Part shown: in pieces, positions 47,723-57,900 of the stretch | Layout: each line of letters begins with the position of its first letter | Numbering within the stretch: position 1 is the stretch's first letter | Assembly (NCBI GenBank): GCA_002633025.1 | Contig: NMRB01000063.1 | Span: 488,098-552,097, forward strand | DNA from: Notospermus geniculatus | Lineage: Eukaryota > Nemertea > Pilidiophora > Heteronemertea > Lineidae | Length of the DNA stretch: 64,000 nucleotides | Reading direction: 5' to 3' | Made by a program: the position numbers and the translations under genes | The notes under the pieces: generated by a model | The model's database searches: none | Told to the model about the DNA's origin: nothing | Seen by the model: the letters and a program-made list of their open reading frames with translations, nothing else

Positions 47723-48290
47723 CTTGACACTGTATCCCTGGTTGATATTAAGTCTGAAGCCCCCACCCCCACCCCCATGTGACCTTTCAGCCCTAGCTGT
47801 TGACATGGTGACAGCTTGCTCTCATGGAATTAATGAGCAATCACTGAGTAAAAAAACTCGGCTTATTTTGTCTCTCGTATGAAATTAACAATTTGAAATT
47901 CATGATGACAGCGTGAACTGAAATTAGTGTTCAGTTACATATACTGGTACTAACTTGAGCTGTAGTCACTGTGTGTGTGTCTTAGGCCCTAGAAATTACC
48001 CTGAGGCTGCGATTACATTGAGACCGGTATACGAACATACTGCGGAATTGGTTTCATGGCCGGGAACCCTTTGTGAAGCCTTTGTTATCCGTTGTGTCCC
48101 CAGGCCATATACACGTACATGTATACCTCAACAGCCTGAAAGGAAGCAAATGGAATGAATATGAGTAACTAATACTTTGACCCCTTGATTGGTATGTCCA
48201 AATATCAGATGATCGTTCTCAATGATGAAAAAAAAATTACATCTGTTCTTGCCAATGTTTTGACAAAATGTTTTACCTTTTGTTTTGCAG

Positions 48291-48373
48291 GGTGCTGTTT
48301 TGTAACTTTTTATAAACGTCAACATGCACTGGATGCACAGAATGATCTACACAATTTGAAACCTATGCCAGGG
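48291..48373 (+). CDS. celf: CELF exon with second half of RRM1 (duplication copy 1)
   Basis: The acceptor TTTTGTTTTGCAG (48278-48290) and the donor GGG|GTAAGT (48374) bound 83 nt. Entered in phase 1 from the exon ending at 31485, it gives [10 protein letters not shown] then [26 protein letters not shown] is the RNP1 octamer (K from the previous exon, G split across the junction). The [14 protein letters not shown] segment matches the helix 2 / loop of CELF RRM1 (ALEAQNALHNMKVLPG in vertebrates, from memory). The exon ends in phase 0. Without it the RRM would lack RNP1. An identical exon is at 56232-56314. The last strand of RRM1 should be in a following exon not found in this window. Confidence 0.95.
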
Positions 48374-49159
48374 GTAAGTTGAACAGTTCATTGCTTCTCA
48401 TTCTTTGGAAGGATGTCACTAATTCTTCTTCCTGAAAACTATTCCTACTGCATGAGTATACCTGTGTAAACCCATTTCAGTGCTGGCCATATTTTGGCAT
48501 CATTGTGTAGTGGGCCCGAGTCCCAGACGACGTCAGTGCGTGATGTACGCTCTAACGCAATTTCACTTGAACATGTTGTCATGATGTCACTCGTAACTTC
48601 CTTTGACATTCTATGTCATGATCTCATCACAAATACCGGGAATCCACATTTATTTGCTTCCCTGCTGGAACTGAAAGATAATGAAACGCAAGGTCCTTCA
48701 AGGAGGCTGAGTTCTCATCTTGTCCCCTCTTCTCCTTCTGACGTTACACGATGTTACCCATCACCTCTAGTACCTCTTTACCGTAACCGCTACACAATCC
48801 CAAGATTTATTCTTAGCTGCTAATAAAATGCCAGCCGTTATCCCGGAAATTTGTTTTCATGAATGTTTTATGTATAACCTGCTGTGCATGATGGCGGGGC
48901 CATCCGCTGTCAAACCACGATTTGATATTATTCTATTGTGCTATGTGATGTTTACTAGCTGACTGATTTGTTCCTGATTAGGCAGTTATAGCTTTTCATT
49001 TCCTAGCAGTTCCTCGCTGAATGAATTAACACCTGCTGAATCTATTTGGTTATTTTTACCACGGGTACGAGGTTGGTTTCTTTAGCTTGACTGTGACCTT
49101 GACCTTGACCTCGACAAAGTCGACCTGTAGGAAATTTTGAATCAAGAGATGAAACTCTA

Positions 49160-49373
49160 AAGCCTGCCGCACACTGGAGCTATCTGCTGAGGAAAAAGTC
49201 ATTCGACACCGTTTGCTCAGCAGATAGCTCACCGAAAAATATGCGCACACGCGAGCTTTCTGCCTCACGAGGCAAAAAACTCACCGAAATTATGCGCACA
49301 CGCGAGCTATCTGCTGAGCAAACGGTCTCGAATGACTTTTTGTTCAGCAGATAGCTCGAGTGTGCGGTAGGCT
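49160..49373. mobile_element. 214-bp TA-inserted fold-back, AAGCCTGCCGCACACTGG family
   Basis: The outer arms are AAGCCTGCCGCACACTGGAG and CTCGAGTGTGCGGTAGGCT. Inside, ATGCGCACACGCGAGCT and TCACCGAAA...TATGCGCACACG occur twice and GCTATCTGCTGAG...CTCAGCAGATAGC repeats, so the interior itself is partly duplicated. Copy 2 has the empty site ACTGTAAGGTTGCAG at 57087-57101, giving a TA target (49158-49159 and 49374-49375). A shorter relative is at 11125-11240. Confidence 0.9.
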
Positions 49374-49891
49374 TAGGTTGCAGTTACATAAAGCTACACA
49401 GAATATGATACACCAAACAGACTTCTCGTCCATGAAAGTATTGTAACCAGCATGTCTATACACTGTGTAGCTCTATGTAATCACAGCGTAAAGAGCATGA
49501 CATACTTCATGACATCATCTCCTGACCCTCCATGAGTTACCATTTGCTTGAGTCAGGTTCCCAGGTTTCATGTAATGCACAACAACGGAGGGAGTACACT
49601 TGATGCCACATGTATCTGTATGAGATGAGTAAGTAACAGTATACATGTAGACATGTACAGTACATGCCATTTTATACAACATAACCAAAGCTACAGAAAA
49701 GATGGCATATTCCATTCCAGTCATTACTGTTACATACTGGGTCAAAATCCCGACTTACAGAAAACAAGCTGCGTGTTTACACTGCGCCTTTCTAGATGAG
49801 TCGGGGGATAAGAAAAGCACCTTGTATATCACAAAACAAGGTAGTTCTTTAAGGAAAATAACTTTTTAGTGTTCCAATTTTTGGACTCCAA

Positions 49892-50188
49892 GGGCCGTAT
49901 GCACCAAACGAAGATTATCTTGAACTCAGGTTGAGCCACAACTTTTCAATTGTTCAGGTTTGCCAGGGCATGATGTGACAATGGAAAAGTTGTGGCTCAA
50001 CCTGAGTTGAAGATAATCTTTGCTTGGTGCATACGGCCCCAAGGGCCGTATGCACCAACGAAGATTATCTTGAACTCAGGTTGAACCACAACTTTTCCAT
50101 TGTCACATCATGCCCTGGCAAACCTGAACAATTGAAAAGCTATGGCTCAACCTGAGTTCAAGATAATCTTCGTTGGTGCATATGCCCC
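49892..50188. mobile_element. Twin fold-back elements, GGGCCGTATGCACCAA, with loops in opposite orientation
   Basis: Two hairpins of about 148 bp abut (49892-50039 and 50042-50188). Each has arms GGGCCGTATGCACCAA, AAGATTATCTTGAACTCAGG and TTGAGCCACAACTTTTC. The loop of the first (AATTGTTCAGGTTTGCCAGG then GCATGATGTGACAATGG) is the reverse complement of the loop of the second. The sister copy has only one, at 57549-57700, in the second orientation. Confidence 0.92.
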
Positions 50189-50190
50189 AA

Positions 50191-50284
50191 GGACCGTATT
50201 CTAGAAAACTCTACAGGGTTGGCCAGAGAAAGTGCCTATTGTTCGAGGGACACTTTCTCTGGCCCACCCTGTAGAATACAGACC
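50191..50284. mobile_element. Internally shortened GTATTCTAGAA element carrying a CAGGGTTGGCCAGAG hairpin
   Basis: GGACCGTATTCTAGAAAACT then CTA is followed by the small hairpin CAGGGTTGGCCAGAGAAAGT ... ACTTTCTCTGGCCCACCCTG (50214-50271), then TAGAATACAGACCC. Comparison with 57706-57900 shows that this copy lacks most of the outer element's interior. Confidence 0.75.
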
Positions 50285-50495
50285 CTAGTTTATAAGAACG
50301 GTTTAGGAAGTTGACTGTTGTTCCTTCAGATCAGCAGAGCTGACAGAACCTCCTACCCAATTACTTCACTACTGAATGGATGTGATGTAAAGATACTAAG
50401 GATCAGGATGCTGTGAGTTTGTGTGAACTTCATCCAGTTTGCACTCATGTCAACTACAAGGTAGGGTCAGGTCAGTTTGCTATGACTTGCTTGTA

Positions 50496-50910
50496 AGCCT
50501 GGCTCAGGTCGATATTGCATTTTGAAGCAACTCAAGTTACCTCAAACAGCACGCTCATGTCGACAGCGCGTCTTCCATGCCCTCGGTCCATTCCACTGCC
50601 GCCATTTTCTTTTTTGGTATACGTCATGTGATTTTCAAAGAAACATCCCCATTCAAGCAACTGATCAGTCGCAAGCAGGTGCAGGTCGATGGATCTGAGT
50701 GGAACTGGAGACAACTAGTTGCCGAAAAGTAGAACATGGGAAACTCGAAGCAACTCGCAGCAACTAGCGGTTCCGGCATTTGCTCAGAGACGCAAGTGCG
50801 CTCAGGTGGACAAAATTGGCAACTGATCAGTCACTCAGGGTTGCTTCCATCGCCAGAAAGCTGGTTGCTGCGAGTTGCTTCAAGACGCAACGTCAACCTG
50901 AGCCAGGCTT
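50496..50910. mobile_element. Uninterrupted 415-bp AGCCTGGCTCAGGTCGA element
   Basis: It has the same ends and TA flanks as 42891-43755, but the GCTCAGGT site is intact. This is the empty-site reference for the hAT-like insertion in copy 1. The interior is non-coding. Confidence 0.9.
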
Positions 50911-51653
50911 TAGCTGAGTGCAGTGTGTATTTTTCAAGTGATATCTCATGCTTGTCATTCTGTACATAAATGCTTGGAGCAAATGCATCAGGTGTATCAT
51001 ATACAGTGTTGATTCATTCACGATTTCATAATCATTTTAAAGCACAACAGCTTATATTTTACTAATCCGTGCTGCCATAGAAAGCCGAGCACAAATCAGA
51101 GGTAGGCCGATTACATGTGAAATGCACATGACATGCAGTTTTAGGAAGTACACCAGTTCTTAACTTATTCTGATTGAAATTGGCATTTTGACCAAAAGTT
51201 ATCATGTTTTGTTTGATGTGTATTTTTTAGTTGAAATAATGGATTAGGTAACCGGGTACCCAAACCTCAAAAAACAGGAGGCATCACGATGTTGTACAAA
51301 ATTCGATTTGGTTTGAAACATTGTGAAGTGAGTTTTCTTAAGATAGCATCAAAACTAAATATGTTCTTTGAAGTTACATCTAGCTACATCTATCGTGGCT
51401 TTGAATAGGTAAAAGCTAATGATGTTAAGGACAAAGACTGATCAAAGAGTCCAAAATATCTTGTTTGTGATGTATGATGGAAAAGGCAATACTCTTGGGG
51501 TGTTGAAAAATGCTGATGGGGTACATTGACTTTGTTTGATGTAAGTTGGCCTGCTTGGAACTACAGTTGGTTTTTCATTCAAAGTTAAATGCACAAAGAA
51601 GAAAAGAGTCCAACATCTTAAATGGTATCAACTGTTCATGTTACATGAAAGTT

Positions 51654-52975
51654 CTACAGAAAAAGTAGAGGAGATTCGACGTACTGGTACTTGCCTAATG
51701 GTATTTAGGAAAGTTTCATAGCAAATTTCAAAGAAGTGTTTCAAGATTTATAGACAAGGGAAGTTTCACAATAGAAATGAAGGAATTTCATTCACGTGTC
51801 TAATGTTGCTGTCATGAAACTTTCATTTCATGATTTGTAACCTGTTTGTTTCAGCAATGATGCTGATTGAAAGTTTCATTCATAGAATACATGTCCCTAT
51901 GTCTTGTTGAAATCATCATCATGATCATCTTGATGACCTTTGCAGTATTGTATTGTATTGTATTTTCCATTAGGGCCGAAGCCATAGCATTATTGGCCCT
52001 GATAAGTGCGGAAGAGGCCATCTCAATCTACTCATCTTCCTGGTGGGGTCTTCTGCTTGCCGGTGGAAAGGCACAAGGTACAAGGCACCAAAGCGTAACA
52101 TCCCATGCAAAGGATTCAATTCCCAGCCTTGGGATTAATCACGGGCTCTTGAATCATTGAAGAGCCAGGGATTAATCCCAAGGCTGAGGATTCAAACCGG
52201 GGACCTGCCCATGCTAAGCTGACGTGATAGCCTACCAAAGCTCCTCCACCTTTGCAATAAAATGAAACTGTCACAGTTCTGCAATGAAGGATCAGATACT
52301 AACCAACAATTAAATGGTTAAAACACAATGGCGTCTGATGAGAACGGATACAGATACTTGTACATTTCAACTTGTCTCAATGTCTGTTGCCAAAGAGATG
52401 TAAGATCCAAGCCGTCGCTTCATTGATTCATCTTCTTTTAATTCCTATGAGGCTAATTACATCAAAGTCGAAGGGCAGCTCCAGAATGATGGTGGACTCA
52501 TTCTACTCTCAATGTAGAACGACAGCTCCCCATTGATTAGTTATTGACAGGTCCTGCCGACAAGCTTTTCATTACTCGATGGCGTATTCATTTGGCGTTG
52601 TTGATTTGATTGTGGTCGAGCAGATCCATTGAAGCTTTTCGCTGGCTAATGCTGTGTGATTAGGCGCAAGTGGTTGGTAAATTTGAGCTGGAAATTAATT
52701 GTTCGTAGTGTCGAGAAGGATGTTCAGTTCATTGGCAAAAATTCTTCTGTGAAAGTGGAATCAGCTAAGGCACATGTCCAGGATTTCCAGTAGGGGGTCC
52801 TGGGGATCGAGTGTCGTCGAGGGGGCAGACCCCCTCTGGACACGCATCTGCAGAGCAGATCTGGGTGAAAATGAAACGAGGAGAATGGCCTCCTTTGAAA
52901 AGTTTTCAAAAACAAATGGGTCTTGCTTGCTGCAACTGTAGGTTATCCAGGGTTCTTGCCCCCCCCCCCCCCCCT
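51654..52975. other. Segment filling the copy 1 gap
   Basis: This 1.3 kb has no counterpart in copy 1 because of the N run. It holds a TGTAT pentamer run (about 51944-51965), a probable SINE (52090-52250), a GGATTTCCAGTAGGGGG / GGGGGCAGACCCCCTCTGGA dispersed fragment (52789-52860, related to 1055-1216), and a run of 16 C at 52959-52974 that probably caused the assembly gap. No coding exon is recognised. Confidence 0.75.
52090..52250 (-). mobile_element. Probable tRNA-derived SINE or palindromic element
   Basis: On the minus strand, TTTGGTAGGCTATC (52226-52239) resembles an A box and GGTTTGAATCC (52188-52198) a B box. The downstream part is a palindrome, CTTGGGATTAATC...GATTAATCCCAAG. The tRNA-like part is degenerate and no family name is assigned. 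Confidence 0.35.
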
Positions 52976-54174
52976 ATGTCACGGCATTGCAATCCTACAC
53001 AGGGAAACAAATGCTAAGAACCCCAGAAAACCTCGCGTGTTTCTTTAGAGATTTGACATATCTTGCATATTGTTACTTTGTTGGTGCCTCAAAGAGCATT
53101 TTACCAGTACCATGAAGAATTCTAGTATCTTTTTCTGTCAAAGAAATGTCACGGGGTCTGCTTCCTTTGAATAAGTTATTAGTTGATTATCAAGCCTGCT
53201 GATGCTTAGTCCTATAACTTTCACTTTGTGGCATTGCTGCATGACCTGATGTTCATACGAACTTACAGCCACTGAATGTGCCAAGTGTAATTACTTACCA
53301 GTGGCTTGGAAAAAATTGGCAAGATCAAAGTGAAAAGTGAGAGTAAGTTTTCCAGTGGCCAGGATAATCCCTCTATGCTTCTCCTTTTGAAGATAGGTTT
53401 TCATTTTGGAAGAGGATGCTCTTGTCAAACTGGAGTTGTACTTTATGGTGTGCTGGTGACACCAAAATTGTCACGCGTATGACTTTAGTCTAATTTTGGA
53501 CAGCTTTTGTCTTCCTGCGTAGGTGATCTCCAGGTTGCTTTTGAAAAAATGATTGGTGTACGGAGATGTCCTCCCACAGTAGGTTTGTATTAGTTGTGGG
53601 TGGATTGAGTTTTTCAGCATCAGGATTTTAACATTCTTTTCAACAGTTCATGTACGAACCTGCAGAACGGGAGGCACTCTGAGCAGTTGTACCTTTTTTC
53701 GACATGTTGCACTGCGTCTAGGACATTGTGAAAAAACATTTGCTCTGCCTTTCTTCACACTGCTAACAGCGCAAACCTGTCATGATAAGAAGTTGTGTGG
53801 GTTCCTCATTCTTAATCAAGGAAAGTTGCATGTTGAAAGTTTTCTGCAGGTTCAACTTCTCATTGAAATTGAAGAACCTTTGAATTTCGATGCATGCTTT
53901 CAAGTGGTCCACCATAATATTGCTGCACAAAATCCTTCGGGACGCCCTGTAGACTTATAAACAATATCAAGCTCAACAACAATGGATGACGACTTGCAAC
54001 CAAAACTGCTTTGAGTTAGGAATGCCAAAAGAAAAGGAAAGCATTTTCACTTCCTTTATCCACGGTGTATGGAGTGATGAAAGAGGTGGATTTGGAGGCT
54101 ACTCCTGAAGATTGAGATGCTGCAGAATGCATCAGATATGCAGTAGTAGGGCCTATATGAATGATATTGGTTAA

Positions 54175-54422
54175 AGATAATATATCACGGATATTTTCGC
54201 GGGCCACGAAAATCATTGTTTATTTACATTTTGTTTGTTTATTTCTCGTTTTTCTTTGTCTTATGAGTAATTTGTTGGTGGCGTGCCCCTCTAGAAATTC
54301 GTTTGATACTGAAAATATTCAATTTGGTGGGTTGGCATGTCCCAAAAGTCCAAAATAACATAATGTAAACATCAATGTTTACAAACATTAAACGTAAACA
54401 ATGAAGTCGTGATATATTATCT
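54175..54422. mobile_element. 248-bp TTAA-flanked element with 15-bp terminal inverted repeats
   Basis: The ends AGATAATATATCACG and CGTGATATATTATCT are perfect inverted repeats, and TTAA stands on both sides (54171-54174, 54423-54426). A TTAA target is the hallmark of piggyBac-type elements. The sister copy at about 46622-46655 has GGTTAAAATC...GTTTTCTTAGG with 20 bases not found in copy 2, so the insertion or a later event also removed a little flank. The interior contains ATGTAAACATCAATGTTTAC, itself an inverted pair. Confidence 0.85.
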
Positions 54423-54499
54423 TTAAGTTTTCTTAGGAATGCAACTGCAGAACACTCCAGGAGCATTGCAGTAAGAAGAGGGAATGACACCAAAGTTGC

Positions 54500-54690
54500 G
54501 GTTATAAGGTTTATGGCTTTATTGGGATCTCGCTCCTCCAACATGTATTTGAAGATATCAACGGCCTGCTGCCTGTGATCAGCGATCCTGACCATCACCA
54601 ATGGGAGAAGTTGGACCCTGACAATGCCAGATAGACCTCTTTGACAGGTTACAGACTGTGACTTTGGTATCATGAAACCATGTACAGCAC
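54500..54690 (-). pseudogene. Copy 2 sister of the VQLLPLVMVRIAD ORF-like segment
   Basis: It is nearly identical to 46715-46900. The neighbouring TTAA element makes the minus-strand open frame longer here (to about 162 codons), but that extension is transposon sequence and not evidence for a gene. Confidence 0.4.
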
Positions 54691-54739
54691 TGATATCTAT
54701 ACCACTTAATTGCTCCAGTGATGCCAAATTTTGTATTCA

Positions 54740-54811
54740 ACATGCAATGTGACAAAGACATGCAATGTGACAAAGACATGCAATGTGACAAAGACATGCA
54801 ATGTGACAAAG
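54740..54811 (+). repeat. 18-bp minisatellite, four units
   Basis: Four perfect copies of ACATGCAATGTGACAAAG; copy 1 has a single unit at the matching place (about 46962-46980). It is a simple expansion after the copies diverged. Confidence 0.95.
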
Positions 54812-55465
54812 ACAACATCTATTACTTAAAGTATTCATTGGTGACTTCAAAAATAAATAGTTTAGTGATTAAATTATAACACTGTTATTCTCTTGATGCA
54901 CGTGTATGTCCACTTTTTGCATCGTTAAATGTTCTGTTATTTCCCTGTGGAAACATGGTGATGTTTCAGTATGCCTTGCACATTTCAAACTTAGTACTCT
55001 CGACAGACTCAGTGTCATCTTCTATTCTAGATTTACGAGTTGTCACTCACAGTTCATGCAATTTCCTACAACACACCACAGAAATTGAACGAGAATTTAT
55101 GTTTCCTTCCTTACGAAACCACACATCTTGTGAATGTTAATTTCCAATCGTCTGTGCAGATCGCAAAAGTCCATTAGTCAGGCAGAGAAAGTTAAACCAT
55201 CTGGGAATCGTAGGGTAATAGTCAGTTTAATGATTTTGTGACATGTTTCTGTCTCGAGTTAATTAGTGTGAAGGGATAAGCAAATCTCATTAGAGTACCC
55301 CTGTTACTACTTCTCTGCTTCTTCTTATTCATGACATTTGACTGGGTGGATTTTATGCATTAGTTTTTCAAACATTTATCATGCTACAATAACAGCATTT
55401 GTAAAAACACTTGCGGAACAGCAGCTCTTACGAGATCCTTGATACTGTAACCCTGGTTGATACTA

Positions 55466-55681
55466 AAGGGCCTCTGGAGGCAGCTTGCTGTTGGGCTACT
55501 AACAGTACTGCGACCATACAACAGGTGGCGCTAGTAACCATGAACTGATGAATTGTGGATCAAATTTTGACATTCATGAAATTTTAATTCAAAAATGATG
55601 CCCAAGTTGGATCCTCATGCCATCAATTCTCTGTTAGTAATCATATCAATATGCACTAAAAAGCTGCCTCTAGAGGCCCTT
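55466..55681. mobile_element. 216-bp TA-inserted element, AAGGGCCTCTGGAGGCAGCT ends
   Basis: The left end AAGGGCCTCTGGAGGCAGCT is inverted at the right as AGCTGCCTCTAGAGGCCCTT. TA lies on both sides (55464-55465 and 55682-55683). Copy 1 has the empty site GATATTAAGTCTGAAG near 47743-47758 with one TA. This fits a Tc1/mariner-type non-autonomous element. Confidence 0.92.
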
Positions 55682-56231
55682 TAAGTCTGAAGCCCCCTCC
55701 CCCCACATGACCTTTCAGAAAATTTCAGCCCTAGCTGTTGACATGGTGACAGCTTGCTCTTATGGAATTAATGAGCAATCACCGAGTAAAAAAAACTCGG
55801 CTTATTTTGTCTTGCTCGTATGAAATTAACAATTTGAAATTCATGACGACAGCGTGAACTGAAATTAGTGTTCACTTACATATACTAACTTGAGCTGTAG
55901 TCACTGTGTGTGTGTCTTAGGCCCTAGAAATTACCCTGAGGCTGCGATTACATTGAGACCGGTATACGAACATACTGCGGAATTGGCTTCATGGCCGGGA
56001 ACCCTTTGTGAAGCCTTCGTTATCCGTTGTGTCCCCATGCCATATACCGGTACACGTACATGTATACCTCAACAGCCTGAAAGGAAGCAAATGGAATGAA
56101 TATGAGTAACTAATACTTTGACCCCTTGATTGGTATGTCCAAATATCAGATGATCGTTCTCAATGATGAAAAAAAAATTACATCTGTTCTTGCCAATGTT
56201 TTGACAAAATGTTTTACCTTTTGTTTTGCAG

Positions 56232-56314
56232 GGTGCTGTTTTGTAACTTTTTATAAACGTCAACATGCACTGGATGCACAGAATGATCTACACAATTTGA
56301 AACCTATGCCAGGG
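56232..56314 (+). CDS. celf: CELF exon with second half of RRM1 (duplication copy 2)
   Basis: This is identical, base for base, to 48291-48373, with the same acceptor (TTTTGCAG) and donor (GGG|GTAAGT). The exon is 83 nt, entering in phase 1 and leaving in phase 0. Splicing both copies in series would enter this one in phase 0 and shift the frame, so only one of the two can be used per mRNA. Being the copy nearer the downstream exons, it may be the functional one, or the two may be the two alleles of a single exon placed in tandem by the assembler. Confidence 0.9.
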
Positions 56315-57548
56315 GTAAGTTGAACAGTTCATTGCTTCTCATTCTTGGGAAGGATGTCACTAATTCTTCTTTCTGAAAACTATTCCTAGTGCATGAGCAT
56401 ACCTAGTAACCAGTTGGCCGTATTTTGGCATCATTGCGTAGTGGGCCCGAGTCCTAGACGACGTCATTGCATGATGTACGCTCTAACGCAATCTCACTTG
56501 AACATGTTGTCATGATGTCACTCGTAACTTCCTTTGACATTCTATGTCATGACCTCATCACGAATACCGGGAATCCACACTTATTTGCTTCCCTGCTGGA
56601 ACTGAAAGATAATGAAACGCAAGGTCCTTCAAGGAGGCTGAGTTCTGATCTTGTCCCCTCTTCTCCTTCTGACGTTACACGATGTTACCATCACCTCTAG
56701 TACCTCTTTACCGTAACCGCTACACAATCCCAAGATTTATTCTCAGCTGCTAATAAAATGCCAGCCGTTATCCCGGAAATTTGTTTTCATGAATGTTTTA
56801 TGTATAACCTGCTGTGCATGATGGCGGGGCCATCCGCTGTCAAACCATGATTTGATATTACTCTATTGTGCTATGTGATGTTTACTAGCTGACTGATTTG
56901 TTCCTGATTAGGCAGTTATAGCTTTTCATTTCCTAGCAGCTTCCTCGCTGAATGAATTAACACCTGCTGAATCTATTTGGTTATTTTTACCACGGGTACG
57001 AGGTTGGTTTCTTTAGCTTGACTATGACCTTCACCTTGACCTCGACAAAGTCGACCTGTAGGAAATGTTGAATCAAGAGGTTAAACTGTAAGGTTGCAGT
57101 TTACATGAAGCTACACAGAATATGATACACCAAACAAAGTCTTCTCCTCAATGAAACCATGTATGACATAATTCACGACATCATCTCCTGACCCTCCATG
57201 AGTTACCATTTGCTTGAGTCAGGTTCCCAGGTTTCATATGCAGAAGAGCTGAGGGAGTACACTTTTGTCTTGCCACATGTATCTGTATGAGAGTACAGTA
57301 TACTTGTAGACATATACAGTATGCCATTTTATACAACATAACCAAAGCTACAGAAAAGATGCCATGCTCCATTCCAGTCATTACTGTTACATACTGGGTC
57401 AAAATCCCGACTTACAGAAAACAAGCTGCATGTTTACACTGCGCCTTTCTAGATGAGTCGGGAGATAAGAAAAGCACCTTGTATATCACAAAACAACGTA
57501 GTTCTTTAAGGAAAATAACTTTTTAGTGTTCCAATTTTTGGACTCCAA

Positions 57549-57700
57549 GGGCCGTATGCACCAACTAAGATTACCGGTATCTTGAACTCAGGTTGAGCCA
57601 CAACTTTTCCATTGTCACATCATGCCCTGGCAAACCTGAACAACTGAAAAGCTGTGGCTCAACCTGAGTTCAAGATAATCTTCGTTGGTGCATGCGGCCC
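57549..57700. mobile_element. Single GGGCCGTATGCACCAA fold-back in copy 2
   Basis: It has the same arms as the twin elements at 49892-50188, and the loop is in the orientation of the second twin. A small ACCGG insertion interrupts one arm (GATTACCGGTATCTTG). Confidence 0.9.
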
Positions 57701-57705
57701 CCAAG

Positions 57706-57900
57706 GACTGTATTCTAGAAAACTCTAAGGTTTTAGCTATTGTTTGCACGGCAGAATACAAAAGCTTAAAATGGACCTTAGAGTCAAGGAGGCTTCTACA
57801 GGGTTGGCCAGAGAAAGTGTCCCTCAAATGATAGCATTTCTATTGTTTCCCTATTGTTCGAGGGATACTTTCTCTGGCCCACCCTGTAGAATACAGACCC
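57706..57900. mobile_element. GTATTCTAGAA-family element with a smaller element nested in its right arm
   Basis: The outer element starts GGACTGTATTCTAGAAAACT and resumes after the insert as TAGAATACAGACCC. The nested 88-bp hairpin CAGGGTTGGCCAGAGAAAGT ... ACTTTCTCTGGCCCACCCTG (57799-57886) is flanked by TA. Removing it restores GGAGGCTTCTAGAATAC, the normal right arm of the family. Confidence 0.88.

Larger units (their letters stand above)
31486..48290 (+). other. 16.8-kb CELF intron between the two RRM1 exons
   Basis: The intron is phase 1, interrupting the RNP1 glycine codon. It contains the tandem duplication 33115-34402, fold-back elements at 33383, 35231, 37096 and 42891, the tandem repeats at 39452 and 40421, and the left half of the first 7.6 kb duplication copy with its N gap. 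Stretches in which I see nothing identifiable include 31861-33114, 34403-35228, 35640-37095 and 37226-39451. No alternative exon with good splice signals and a recognisable product was found. Confidence 0.7.
42793..50395 (+). repeat. Copy 1 of a ~7.6-kb direct tandem duplication
   Basis: From AAGGATCAGGATGCTGTGAG the sequence runs in parallel with 50396-58012 to the shared end CTGAATGGATGTGATGTAAA then GATACT. Only CT is shared by the outer flanks and the internal junction. Long parts are nearly identical (for example 44280-44634 against 51296-51653, and the exon region). Copy-1-specific features are the element at 43203-43644, a 20-bp duplication of GAAAAAATGATTGGTGTACG near 45980-46019, elements at 47610-47722 and 49160-49373, a second hairpin at 50042-50188, and the N gap. 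Confidence 0.95.
48374..56231 (+). other. Sequence between the two identical RRM1 exons
   Basis: This contains the right part of duplication copy 1 and the left part of copy 2. It would be intron in any productive transcript that uses only one of the two exons. It holds mobile elements at 49160, 49892, 50042, 50496, 54175 and 55466, and the 1.3 kb that fills the copy 1 gap. Nothing coding is recognised between these elements. Confidence 0.6.

Noticed and set aside
54239-54727. 162-codon minus-strand frame as a gene
   Set aside because: Its C-terminal part is the TTAA element and its sister in copy 1 is shorter; the frame is not conserved.
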